DNA of 64,000 nucleotides from Candidatus Galacturonatibacter soehngenii (GTDB lineage: Bacteria > Bacillota > Clostridia > Lachnospirales > Lachnospiraceae): contig NZ_WAGX01000002.1 of the NCBI RefSeq assembly GCF_008830185.1, forward strand, positions 62,001 to 126,000, in the 5' to 3' direction. The notes under the pieces are model-generated. The model saw only the letters and a list, made by a program, of their open reading frames with translations, searched no databases and was not told the origin of the DNA. This document shows, in pieces, positions 37,345-45,186 of the stretch. Position 1 is the stretch's first letter, and every line of letters starts with the position of its first letter. Both the position numbers and the translations under genes were made by a program.

Positions 37345-38124
37345 ATGAAGTTCAGACCTTGTATCGATATACATAATGGTAAGGTAAAACAGATTGTTGG
37401 TGGTACTTTAATAGATTTAGGTGATTTGGCAGTTGAAAACTATGTATCAGAACTGGATGCATCCTACTATGCAGATTTTTATAAGAAAGATCAAATGAAA
37501 GGAGGACATATTATTCTTCTAAATAATAAGGACTCCGTTTTTTATAACAAAACAAAGGACCAAGCAATAAAAGCGCTTAAAACCTATCCGAGGGGACTTC
37601 AAATTGGGGGCGGAATGACTCCAGATAACGCAGCATATTTCCTGGATGCTGGAGCCAGTCATATTATTGTGACCTCCTATGTATTTCAAGATGGAAAAGT
37701 AGATATGAAGAACCTAGAACGCATTCGACAAGAAGTAGGTAAAGAAAATCTTGTTCTAGATTTAAGTTGTCGCAAAAAGAACAATCAGTATTATATTGTA
37801 ACAGATCGTTGGCAAAAGTATACCGAAGTGATAGTAAATGAAGAAACATTAGATTTTTTTAAGGACTATTGTGATGAATTCTTAATCCATGCAGTGGATG
37901 TGGAGGGAAAAGCACAAGGAATCGAAGAAGAGCTTGTAAGTATGTTGGGGAGATGGGCAAAAATACCAATTACTTATGCAGGTGGTGTTGGAAATTTTAA
38001 TGATTTACAAAAGCTTAGAGAACTAGGAAACAATCATTTAGATGTAACCATTGGTAGTGCCCTTGATTTGTTTGGAGGAAATATGTCCTATCAGGAAGTC
38101 CTACGTTATATGAAAAAAGTGTGA
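37345..38124 (+). CDS. hisA: Eukaryotic-type HisA (ProFAR isomerase)
   Basis: This TIM-barrel enzyme performs the Amadori rearrangement of ProFAR in histidine synthesis. The 259-residue protein resembles the fungal HIS6 subfamily rather than usual bacterial HisA: RPCIDIHNGKVKQIVGG (4-20, catalytic Asp8), a tyrosine-rich SYYADFYKK, LQIGGGMT, and VLDLSCRKK (Asp139) followed by RWQKYTE. Such forms are known in some clostridia. An ATG at 37330 is in frame, but neither has a strong ribosome site; 37345 has GGAAAAG upstream and the family-typical MxFRPCID start. No other his genes are adjacent. Confidence 0.87.
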   Translation: MKFRPCIDIHNGKVKQIVGGTLIDLGDLAVENYVSELDASYYADFYKKDQMKGGHIILLNNKDSVFYNKTKDQAIKALKTYPRGLQIGGGMTPDNAAYFLDAGASHIIVTSYVFQDGKVDMKNLERIRQEVGKENLVLDLSCRKKNNQYYIVTDRWQKYTEVIVNEETLDFFKDYCDEFLIHAVDVEGKAQGIEEELVSMLGRWAKIPITYAGGVGNFNDLQKLRELGNNHLDVTIGSALDLFGGNMSYQEVLRYMKKV

Positions 38125-38141
38125 GCATTTGCTCACACTTT
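38112..38141. terminator. Bidirectional terminator between hisA and cspA
   Basis: AAAGTGTGAGC (38116-38126) and GCTCACACTTT (38131-38141) form a perfect 11-base-pair stem around ATTT, overlapping the hisA stop codon. Read on the minus strand it is followed by six T residues, so it is a good terminator for cspA. Confidence 0.8.
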
Positions 38142-38231
38142 CATATTTAGTCACTTACAATAGCTTTAATCAAAAATAAAAAATCAAACGAAATTTATAT
38201 TAATGAAAAAGGCACATTTTGAAATAACTGA

Positions 38232-38432
38232 TTATAATTTGTTTACGTTTGTAGCCTGAGGACCTTTTGCTCCGTTAACGATTTCGAACTCTACTGCTTG
38301 TCCTTCTTCTAATGATTTAAATCCGTCCATAACAAGTCCTGAATAATGTACAAATACATCATTGCCTTCTTCGTCAGAAATAAATCCGTAACCTTTTTGG
38401 TTGTTAAACCATTTTACTGTACCTTTGTTCAT
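38232..38432 (-). CDS. cspA: Cold-shock protein
   Basis: The 66-residue protein is a single cold-shock domain that binds single-stranded nucleic acid and acts as an RNA chaperone. RNP1 KGYGFI (13-18) and RNP2 VFVHYS (26-31) are intact. GGAGGT lies upstream on the minus strand. A leader hairpin with TTGTGG and CCACAA arms (38477-38496 region) and a TTTACA-N17-TATCCT promoter-like sequence further up fit a regulated 5' UTR. Confidence 0.95.
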   Translation of the reverse strand: MNKGTVKWFNNQKGYGFISDEEGNDVFVHYSGLVMDGFKSLEEGQAVEFEIVNGAKGPQATNVNKL

Positions 38433-38888
38433 AATGATATACCTCCATAATAAATAAAAAAAATAATAATTAGTTTATATTGTGGTATCTTCCACAACAT
38501 GGTTAAAGGATATCATAAAATTTCCCAAATGTAAAGAAGAAAATTTAAAAAAATGGTATAAAACTAACAATACATATAATGAAATGATACTATTATTTAT
38601 GAAAAAATAACAAATAAATACAAAATATGACATAAAATTAAAATAAGTTCCAAAAGCAGTGTAACTTCGACAGCTTGATATTGTTTAACTAGAAAAAGTT
38701 ATGAATATATAATTGATGGATAGGAAAATAGTTTTTTATAAAAAGAAAAGGTATAATCTTGCTATTAGCAAGATTATACCTTTTTTGAGCAAAGAAATAG
38801 ATTAATTTAGCAATATACTTGTGTTATATTAAAGAACAGTGATAATTTGAGAAGCAATATTAAACATACAATTATTGGAGGAAAAGAT
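38433..38888. other. Intergenic region between cspA and gmd
   Basis: This 456-base AT-rich stretch contains the cspA promoter and leader on the minus strand (about 38433-38570), an orphan terminator-like hairpin (38747-38786), and for gmd an extended -10 element TGTTATATT (38822-38830). No coding frame with a ribosome-binding site was seen. Confidence 0.6.
38747..38786 (+). terminator. Orphan terminator-like hairpin
   Basis: AAAAGGTATAATCTTGC (38747-38763) and GCAAGATTATACC (38768-38780) form a perfect stem around TATTA, followed by six T residues. No gene lies upstream on the plus strand, so it either ends an unannotated small RNA or protects gmd from read-through. Confidence 0.65.
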
Positions 38889-39965
38889 ATGGGAAAGACA
38901 GCGTTAATTACTGGGGTAACAGGTCAAGATGGTTCTTATCTTTCAGAACTATTATTAGATAAAGGATATGAAGTTCATGGAATTGTTCGTAGAAATAGTA
39001 ATTGTAATATGGAAAGAGTAGAACATTTGGTAGAGGATCGTCAACTATGTGATGATAGATTTCATATTCATTATGGAGATTTATCCGATTCCAGTAATAT
39101 CAATCAGCTTTTACATAAAATTAAACCAGATGAAATATATAATTTAGCGGCACAATCTCATGTTGGGGTATCATTTGAAGTTCCAGAATATACGGCTGAT
39201 GTAACAGGGCTTGGAACATTACGCATGTTAGAAGCAATACATTTATTAAATGCAAATACAAAATTTTACCAAGCATCTACATCTGAGCTATTTGGAGGGC
39301 TACCAGAAACAGCACCTCAAAATGAAAATACAAAGTTTTATCCAAAAAGCCCTTATGGTGCTGCAAAATTATATTCGTACTGGATTACTGTTAATTATAG
39401 AGAATCTTACAATATATTTGCTTCTAATGGCATATTATTTAATCATGAATCACCTAGAAGAGGAGAGAACTTTGTTACGAGAAAAATTACGAAACAGGTA
39501 GCAAGTATTCATCTAGGGCTTAAAAATAAATTATCTCTTGGTAACTTAAATGCAAAAAGAGACTGGGGATATGCAGGAGATTATGTAGAAGGAATGTGGA
39601 GAATGTTGCAAAAGGATAAACCAGGAGATTATGTTTTAGCAACAGGAGAGACACATACCGTACGAGAATTCGTAGAACTAGCATTTGAAGAGATAGGCGT
39701 AAGCTTAGAATGGACAGGAGAAGGGATTGCAGAAAAAGGATATGATAAGAAGACAGGTAAACTATTAGTAGATGTAGATCCTGCTTTTTTTAGACCTGCA
39801 GAAGTCGAGTTATTATGCGGAGATGCAACAAAAGCAGAAAAAGAGCTTGGATGGAAAAGAAAAATTAGTTTTCAAGAATTAATAACTATGATGGTACAGG
39901 CTGACTTAGAGCAATTAAAAAAAACTATGGTAAATCAATATAGATATATGGAACGAATTGGATAG
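38889..39965 (+). CDS. gmd: GDP-mannose 4,6-dehydratase
   Basis: GMD converts GDP-D-mannose to GDP-4-keto-6-deoxymannose. The 358-residue extended short-chain dehydrogenase has [10 protein letters not shown] (9-18), the catalytic Thr131 and Glu133 in STSELFG, and Tyr156-x3-Lys160 in SPYGAAK. The start at 38889 has TTGGAGG upstream; fourteen more codons are open 5' but lack a ribosome site. It is paired with fcl 16 bases downstream. Confidence 0.95.
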   Translation: MGKTALITGVTGQDGSYLSELLLDKGYEVHGIVRRNSNCNMERVEHLVEDRQLCDDRFHIHYGDLSDSSNINQLLHKIKPDEIYNLAAQSHVGVSFEVPEYTADVTGLGTLRMLEAIHLLNANTKFYQASTSELFGGLPETAPQNENTKFYPKSPYGAAKLYSYWITVNYRESYNIFASNGILFNHESPRRGENFVTRKITKQVASIHLGLKNKLSLGNLNAKRDWGYAGDYVEGMWRMLQKDKPGDYVLATGETHTVREFVELAFEEIGVSLEWTGEGIAEKGYDKKTGKLLVDVDPAFFRPAEVELLCGDATKAEKELGWKRKISFQELITMMVQADLEQLKKTMVNQYRYMERIG

Positions 39966-39981
39966 GTAATGAGGTAAGAGG

Positions 39982-40914
39982 ATGGAAAAGAATGCAAAAA
40001 TATATGTAGCAGGACACAATGGAATGGTAGGCTCTGCCATTGTAAAACAATTAAAACTAAACGGATACCATAATATTTTAGTAAAGACTAGAGCTGAACT
40101 AGACTTAACAAGACAAGAACAGGTTGAAGAGTTTTTTGCAAAGGAAAAAATTGAGTATGTTTTTTTAGCAGCGGCGAAGGTAGGAGGAATTATGGCAAAT
40201 AGCACTTACCCAGCCGATTTCATGTATGAAAACATGATGTTAGAGATGAATGTAATCAAAAGTGCGCATTTGCAAAAAGTAAAAAAATTATTGTTTCTAG
40301 GAAGTTCTTGTATTTATCCTAGAATGGCAGCTCAGCCTATAAAAGAGGAATATTTGTTAACAGGTGAACTTGAACCGACAAATGAAGCATACGCCTTGGC
40401 AAAGATATCAGGCATGAAATACTGTGAATATTTAAACAAACAATATGGAACCAACTTTATTAGTGTAATGCCAACGAATCTATACGGACCAAAAGACAAT
40501 TATCATCCAACCAATTCTCATGTTATGGCAGCTATGATTCATAAAATGCACCTTGCAAAAGTAAACAAAAGTGAAGAAGTCGTAATATGGGGAAGTGGAA
40601 CGCCTCTTAGAGAATTTCTTTATTCAGAGGATTTAGCGGATGCATGCATTTACTTAATGAATCATTACAGTGAAAGTAAAACCGTTAATATCGGAACGGG
40701 GAAAGAGATTTCTATTGAAAATTTGGCTTTATTGGTGAAAGAAATCATAGGGTATGAAGGAAAACTAGTATTTGATAAATCAAAGCCAGATGGTACACCA
40801 CGTAAGCTTTTGGATATTGGAAAGTTAAAACAACTTGGTTGGAATTATAAGACACATATTAGAGATGGGATTCGCCTATCCTATGAAGATTATCTAAAAA
40901 ATAATAATAAATAA
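39982..40914 (+). CDS. fcl: GDP-L-fucose synthase
   Basis: This bifunctional epimerase/reductase turns the GMD product into GDP-L-fucose with NADPH. The 310-residue protein has AGHNGMVGSAI (10-20), SSCIYPRMAAQPI (108-120), and the catalytic Tyr137-x3-Lys141 in EAYALAKISG. With gmd it gives a complete GDP-mannose to GDP-fucose module, but no fucosyltransferase or polysaccharide genes are adjacent. Confidence 0.95.
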   Translation: MEKNAKIYVAGHNGMVGSAIVKQLKLNGYHNILVKTRAELDLTRQEQVEEFFAKEKIEYVFLAAAKVGGIMANSTYPADFMYENMMLEMNVIKSAHLQKVKKLLFLGSSCIYPRMAAQPIKEEYLLTGELEPTNEAYALAKISGMKYCEYLNKQYGTNFISVMPTNLYGPKDNYHPTNSHVMAAMIHKMHLAKVNKSEEVVIWGSGTPLREFLYSEDLADACIYLMNHYSESKTVNIGTGKEISIENLALLVKEIIGYEGKLVFDKSKPDGTPRKLLDIGKLKQLGWNYKTHIRDGIRLSYEDYLKNNNK

Positions 40915-40956
40915 AGTTAGTTTTTGAATTTTGAATAAATTAGATTACTTTTAGGG

Positions 40957-40976
40957 AATATGTATAGTGACATATT
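40957..40976. repeat. Inverted repeat upstream of oleate hydratase gene
   Basis: AATATGT (40957-40963) and ACATATT (40970-40976) flank six bases, about 75 bases before the start codon and touching a possible -10 TATGAT (40976-40981). It may be an operator. Confidence 0.35.
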
Positions 40977-41051
40977 ATGATATGGTGAAAGATTTTGCTG
41001 TATTAATTGTTCTTAAAAGGATATAAATTTGTTCAAAAGGAGAAATGATTT

Positions 41052-42770
41052 ATGGATAAAAAAGCTGTAAAAACAATAGCGGCCAGCGCAAGTGCAGCAG
41101 CTACAGTCGCTGCAATTTTGGCAGTAAAAAAGAATGCCAAAAATCAGGAAATAAAAAAAGCGGAAGATAAAATGAAACATTTTGAGCCAGGAGAGAGAAA
41201 AGCATATTTTGTGGGTGCGGGACTTTCTAGTATGGCAGGAGCCGCTTACTTGATTCGTGATTGTAATTTTAAGGGCGAAAATATTACAATTTTTGAAGGA
41301 AAACAAATCATTGGAGGAAGCAATGATGGCATGGGGACACCAAAAAGTGGTTTTGTATGTCGAGGCGGCAGAATGCTAAACGAAGATACTTATGAAAATT
41401 TTTGGGAACTCTTTTCAACTATACCATCACTAGATAATTCAAGCAAAAATGTCACAGAAGAAATCATATCTTTTGACCATGCTCATCCTACTTATGCCAA
41501 AGCAAGATTAATTGACAAGGACGGTAAAATTGTTGATGTAAAAAGTATGGGCTTTCAAAAAGAAGATAGAATCGCTTTAGGAAAGCTTATGGTGATGTCA
41601 GAAGATACGTTAGATGATATGACAATTCAGGATTGGTTTAAGAATACCCCTCATTTCTTTGAAACGAATTTTTGGCTTATGTGGCAAACTACCTTTTCAT
41701 TTCAAAAGTGGAGCAGTCTATTGGAATTCAAGCGATATATCGAGCGAATGATATTGGAGTTTAGTCGATTAGAGACACTTGAAGGAGTCACTTGGACACC
41801 ATATAATCAATATGATAGTGTTATTCTTCCAATTAAGCAGTTTCTACAGGATAATGGGGTTAATTTTATCACAGATTGTGTGGTTACAGACATCGATTTT
41901 AAAGATGATAGTACAATTACAGCGACCACATTGCATCTAAAGCGAAATGATATGGATGATATTATCTTGCTAAAAGATGAAGATTTGTGTTTTATGACCA
42001 ATGGATGTATGACAGATTGCTCTTGCCTTGGTAACTATACAACGCCTGCAAAAATGGATACTGCAAATTCTATGTCGGCAGATTTATGGAGTAAGGTAGC
42101 AAAAAAGAAAAAAGGGCTTGGAGATCCAACACCATTTTTTACAAAACCGGAGGAAACAAATTGGGAAAGTTTTACCATTACATGTAGAAGTGATAAATTG
42201 ATCAAATTAATTGAAAATCTTTCTGGAAACATTCCTGGAAGCGGGGCACTCATGACCTTTAAAGATTCCAATTGGCTATTAAGCATTGTAGTTACTGCAC
42301 AGCCACATTTTAAAAATCAACCTATCGATGAATTCATCTTATGGGGGTATGGACTTTATACAGGAAACACAGGTAATTATGTACAAAAGCCAATGAGAGA
42401 TTGTACTGGAGAAGAAATTCTAGATGAATTATTATATCACTTACATTTGCAAGAGAAGGCAAATGAAATAAAAGCGGATATTGTAAATGTGTTTCCTTGT
42501 ATGATGCCATATGTGTCTGCACAATTTCAACCTAGAAAAATGAGTGATAGACCAATGGTAGTGCCAGCAAATTCAACAAACTTTGCTATGATAGGACAAT
42601 TTGTTGAAATACCTGAAGATATCGTATTTACTGAAGAATATTCAGTACGTGCTGCTAGGATAGCGGTATACAAATTACTAGGATTGCCTTTGGTTAAAAT
42701 ATGTCCGGTAACCCCTCATAAAAAAGATCCTATTGTTTTAGTTAAGGCTTTAAAAACTGCATATCGGTAA
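41052..42770 (+). CDS. Oleate hydratase (MCRA family)
   Basis: This FAD-binding enzyme adds water to the cis-9 double bond of oleate and related unsaturated fatty acids, a detoxifying step in many gut and soil Firmicutes. The 572-residue protein has the FAD loop VGAGLSSMAGAAYL (54-67), the active-site loop RGGRMLNEDTYENFWEL with Glu111, and family segments SFDHAHPTYAKARL and FQPRKMSDRP. Unusually it starts with an alanine-rich hydrophobic stretch (about residues 8-25) and a Lys-rich linker, suggesting a membrane anchor or peripheral attachment. AAAGGAGAAA precedes the ATG. The next genes are a MarR regulator and an ABC exporter. Confidence 0.93.
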   Translation: MDKKAVKTIAASASAAATVAAILAVKKNAKNQEIKKAEDKMKHFEPGERKAYFVGAGLSSMAGAAYLIRDCNFKGENITIFEGKQIIGGSNDGMGTPKSGFVCRGGRMLNEDTYENFWELFSTIPSLDNSSKNVTEEIISFDHAHPTYAKARLIDKDGKIVDVKSMGFQKEDRIALGKLMVMSEDTLDDMTIQDWFKNTPHFFETNFWLMWQTTFSFQKWSSLLEFKRYIERMILEFSRLETLEGVTWTPYNQYDSVILPIKQFLQDNGVNFITDCVVTDIDFKDDSTITATTLHLKRNDMDDIILLKDEDLCFMTNGCMTDCSCLGNYTTPAKMDTANSMSADLWSKVAKKKKGLGDPTPFFTKPEETNWESFTITCRSDKLIKLIENLSGNIPGSGALMTFKDSNWLLSIVVTAQPHFKNQPIDEFILWGYGLYTGNTGNYVQKPMRDCTGEEILDELLYHLHLQEKANEIKADIVNVFPCMMPYVSAQFQPRKMSDRPMVVPANSTNFAMIGQFVEIPEDIVFTEEYSVRAARIAVYKLLGLPLVKICPVTPHKKDPIVLVKALKTAYR

Positions 42771-42821
42771 AGAACTTTTGTTAAAAATTTTTTAATAAGG
42801 AACGTATAAGCACGTGCCTTC

Positions 42822-42848
42822 AGGCTGTTAACTTTGTTGACAGCCTTT
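42822..42848 (+). terminator. Intrinsic terminator after the oleate hydratase gene
   Basis: AGGCTGTTAAC (from 42822) pairs with GTTGACAGCCT with one mismatch, followed by TT. Confidence 0.6.
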
Positions 42849-42868
42849 AAAATGCCATAAATTTTGTG

Positions 42869-42897
42869 TTGACGAATAAAAATTATTGAACTATAAT
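42869..42897 (+). promoter_or_regulatory. Sigma-A promoter of marR-ABC operon
   Basis: TTGACG (42869-42874), 17 bases, and TATAAT (42892-42897). A candidate MarR operator begins two bases downstream of the -10 box. Confidence 0.85.
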
Positions 42898-42899
42898 TA

Positions 42900-42918
42900 G
42901 TTAGAAGTCAAACTATTA
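42900..42918 (+). promoter_or_regulatory. Candidate MarR operator 1
   Basis: GTTAGAAGTCAAACTATTA contains an inverted repeat (TAGTT/AACTA, counting the preceding TA) and matches the element at 43385-43403 at 17 of 19 positions. It overlaps the transcription start of marR. Confidence 0.65.
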
Positions 42919-42932
42919 AGGAAGGGTGAGCT

Positions 42933-43361
42933 ATGTACAAGAAAAGGCATATAGCCAAGGTAATCATCGATTTATCCTATCAATTGAAGCGAGATCTTGA
43001 ACAAGCCGCTGCGAAGCATGGGCTGACTCGAACACAGGCAGTTATTATGAAGTATTTGGAGGTAGAAACAAAAAAAAGAGATGTATTTCAAAGAGATATA
43101 GAAAAAGAATTTCGAATAAGAAAATCTTCGGTTACAAGCGTATTACAATTGTTAGAGAAAAATGGATATATTACAAGAGAAAGTGTAATAGAAGATGCAA
43201 GATTAAAAAAGTTAGTCTTAACGGATAAGGCAAGAAATGTAAACGCTATTATAGGCGATGGCTTGGAAAAAAGAGAAGAAAAATTCTATGAAGTATTATC
43301 AGAAGAAGAAGTAGAGCGTTTTTTTCAAACAGTAGAAAAAATTACAAGTACCTTAGAGTAG
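42933..43361 (+). CDS. MarR-family transcriptional regulator
   Basis: The 142-residue protein is a winged helix-turn-helix dimer of the MarR type: QAVIMKYLEVETKK, the recognition region IEKEFRIRKSSVTSVLQLLEKNGYI (residues about 53-77) and the wing VIEDARLKKLVLTDKA. These proteins usually repress their own operon and an adjacent exporter until a small hydrophobic ligand binds. AAGGGTGAG precedes the ATG. The two near-identical 19-base elements at 42900 and 43385 are plausible operators, and the ABC exporter genes follow directly. Confidence 0.93.
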   Translation: MYKKRHIAKVIIDLSYQLKRDLEQAAAKHGLTRTQAVIMKYLEVETKKRDVFQRDIEKEFRIRKSSVTSVLQLLEKNGYITRESVIEDARLKKLVLTDKARNVNAIIGDGLEKREEKFYEVLSEEEVERFFQTVEKITSTLE

Positions 43362-43384
43362 TGTTTTTATTTTTTAATTAGATG

Positions 43385-43403
43385 GTTAGAAGACGAACTA
43401 TTA
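43385..43403 (+). promoter_or_regulatory. Candidate MarR operator 2
   Basis: GTTAGAAGACGAACTATTA repeats the element at 42900-42918 (17 of 19 identical) in the gap between marR and the exporter genes. A further half-site GTTAGAA lies at 43406-43412. Confidence 0.6.
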
Positions 43404-43458
43404 CAGTTAGAACCATTCCTCTTGCAAGGAGATAGAAAACATTAAAATGGAGGAGAAT

Positions 43459-45186
43459 ATGTTAAAAAAATTATACAGTTATATTGGTGAATTCAAGAAA
43501 GAAACTTATCTTACACCAGTATTTATTATGTTAGAAGTTATATTTGAAATTTTTATACCGACATTGATGTCATGGATAATTGATAAAGGTTTAGAAAAGC
43601 AAAATATAGATTATGTAATAAGAATTGGATTATTTATGGTCGTAATATCTATATTATCGTTAGTAAGTGGAGCTTTGGCAGGAAAATTTGCCGCTACAGC
43701 ATCAGCAGGATTTGCGAGAAATCTTAGAAAAAATATGTATGAAAACATTCAGAAATTTTCTTTTTCAAATATCGATAAATATTCCACGGCAGGATTAATC
43801 ACAAGACTAACAACAGATGTAACCAATGTGCAAAATGCATTCCAAATGGCAATTCGAATGTGCGTTAGAGCACCTTTTATGCTAATCAGTGCAATGATTA
43901 TGTCTTTTATTATCAATGCAAGACTTGCACTTATCTTTTTGATAGCAACCGTTTTTCTTGGAACGGCACTTTATTTTATTATGACTGGGGTACATCCGTA
44001 CTTTGTTAAAGTATTTAGAAAATATGATGATTTAAATGCGAGTGTACAAGAAAATCTGACTGGCATTCGTGTGGTAAAGGCATATGTAAGAGAAGAACAT
44101 GAAATAAGTAAATTTGAGAAAGCTTCCAAGGTAGTCTATGATAATTTTATAAAAGCAGAAAAGATTATTATTTGGAATGCCCCACTGATGCAATTCACGA
44201 TTTATACTTGTATCATGTTATTATCTTGGTTTGGTGCAAAAATGATTGTTGGAGGAAGTTTAACCACTGGACAATTGATGAGCTTTTTCTCTTATGCAAT
44301 GAGTATCTTAATGAGTCTTATGATGATTTCTATGGTATTGGTCATGGTAATTTTAGCAAAATCATCTGGAGAACGTATCATTGAAGTACTAGAGGAAAAA
44401 AGTGATTTGGCAAATGGAAAAGCTCCAAAATATGAAGTGAAAGACGGATCAATTGAGATGCGCGAAGTGTCTTTTAGTTATAGCAATGATCCAAATAAAT
44501 TGGTCTTAAATGATATTAATATTTCCATCAAATCAGGTGAGACCATTGGAATTATTGGAGGTACTGGTAGTGCAAAATCAACTTTGGTACAGCTGATTCC
44601 AAGACTTTATGATGTAACCAGTGGAGTGGTAAAAGTTGCAGGAGTAGACGTAAGAGAGTATGACATTGAGAGCTTAAGAAATCAAGTATCAATGGTACTA
44701 CAAAAAAATGTCTTGTTTTCTGGAACGATTATTGAAAATTTACGCTGGGGAAACAAAGATGCAACCGAGGAAGAGATAAAAAGAGTCTGTAAACTGGCAC
44801 AAGCGAGTGAATTTATTGAAAAATTTCCGGCTCAATATAATACATATATTGAGCAAGGCGGAAGCAATGTCTCGGGAGGACAAAAGCAAAGGCTTTGTAT
44901 CGCCAGAGCATTACTTAAAAAACCTAAAATATTAATTTTAGATGATTCCACAAGTGCAGTTGATACCAAAACAGATGCTTATATTCGAAAAGCGTTTTTA
45001 GAAGAAATTCCAGAAACTACGAAAATAATCATCGCTCAACGAATTTCCTCCATTCAGGATGCAGATCGCATCATTGTTTTAAATGAAGGAGTGATTGATG
45101 GATTTGGTACGCATGAAGAATTGTTAAGTACGAATCAGATATATAAAGAAGTATATGAATCACAAGTAAAGGGGGCAAAAGCATAA
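43459..45186 (+). CDS. ABC exporter subunit with degenerate ATPase site
   Basis: The 575-residue half-transporter has six transmembrane helices followed by a nucleotide-binding domain with Walker A GGTGSAKST (about 367-375), signature VSGGQKQRL, and Walker B LILDDSTSAVD, where the usual catalytic Glu is Asp. Such noncanonical subunits pair with a canonical partner to form heterodimeric multidrug or lipid exporters (TM287/288, BmrCD type). The start at 43459 follows GGAGGAG; an ATG at 43447 precedes that element. Its stop overlaps the next start by one base. Confidence 0.92.
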   Translation: MLKKLYSYIGEFKKETYLTPVFIMLEVIFEIFIPTLMSWIIDKGLEKQNIDYVIRIGLFMVVISILSLVSGALAGKFAATASAGFARNLRKNMYENIQKFSFSNIDKYSTAGLITRLTTDVTNVQNAFQMAIRMCVRAPFMLISAMIMSFIINARLALIFLIATVFLGTALYFIMTGVHPYFVKVFRKYDDLNASVQENLTGIRVVKAYVREEHEISKFEKASKVVYDNFIKAEKIIIWNAPLMQFTIYTCIMLLSWFGAKMIVGGSLTTGQLMSFFSYAMSILMSLMMISMVLVMVILAKSSGERIIEVLEEKSDLANGKAPKYEVKDGSIEMREVSFSYSNDPNKLVLNDINISIKSGETIGIIGGTGSAKSTLVQLIPRLYDVTSGVVKVAGVDVREYDIESLRNQVSMVLQKNVLFSGTIIENLRWGNKDATEEEIKRVCKLAQASEFIEKFPAQYNTYIEQGGSNVSGGQKQRLCIARALLKKPKILILDDSTSAVDTKTDAYIRKAFLEEIPETTKIIIAQRISSIQDADRIIVLNEGVIDGFGTHEELLSTNQIYKEVYESQVKGAKA

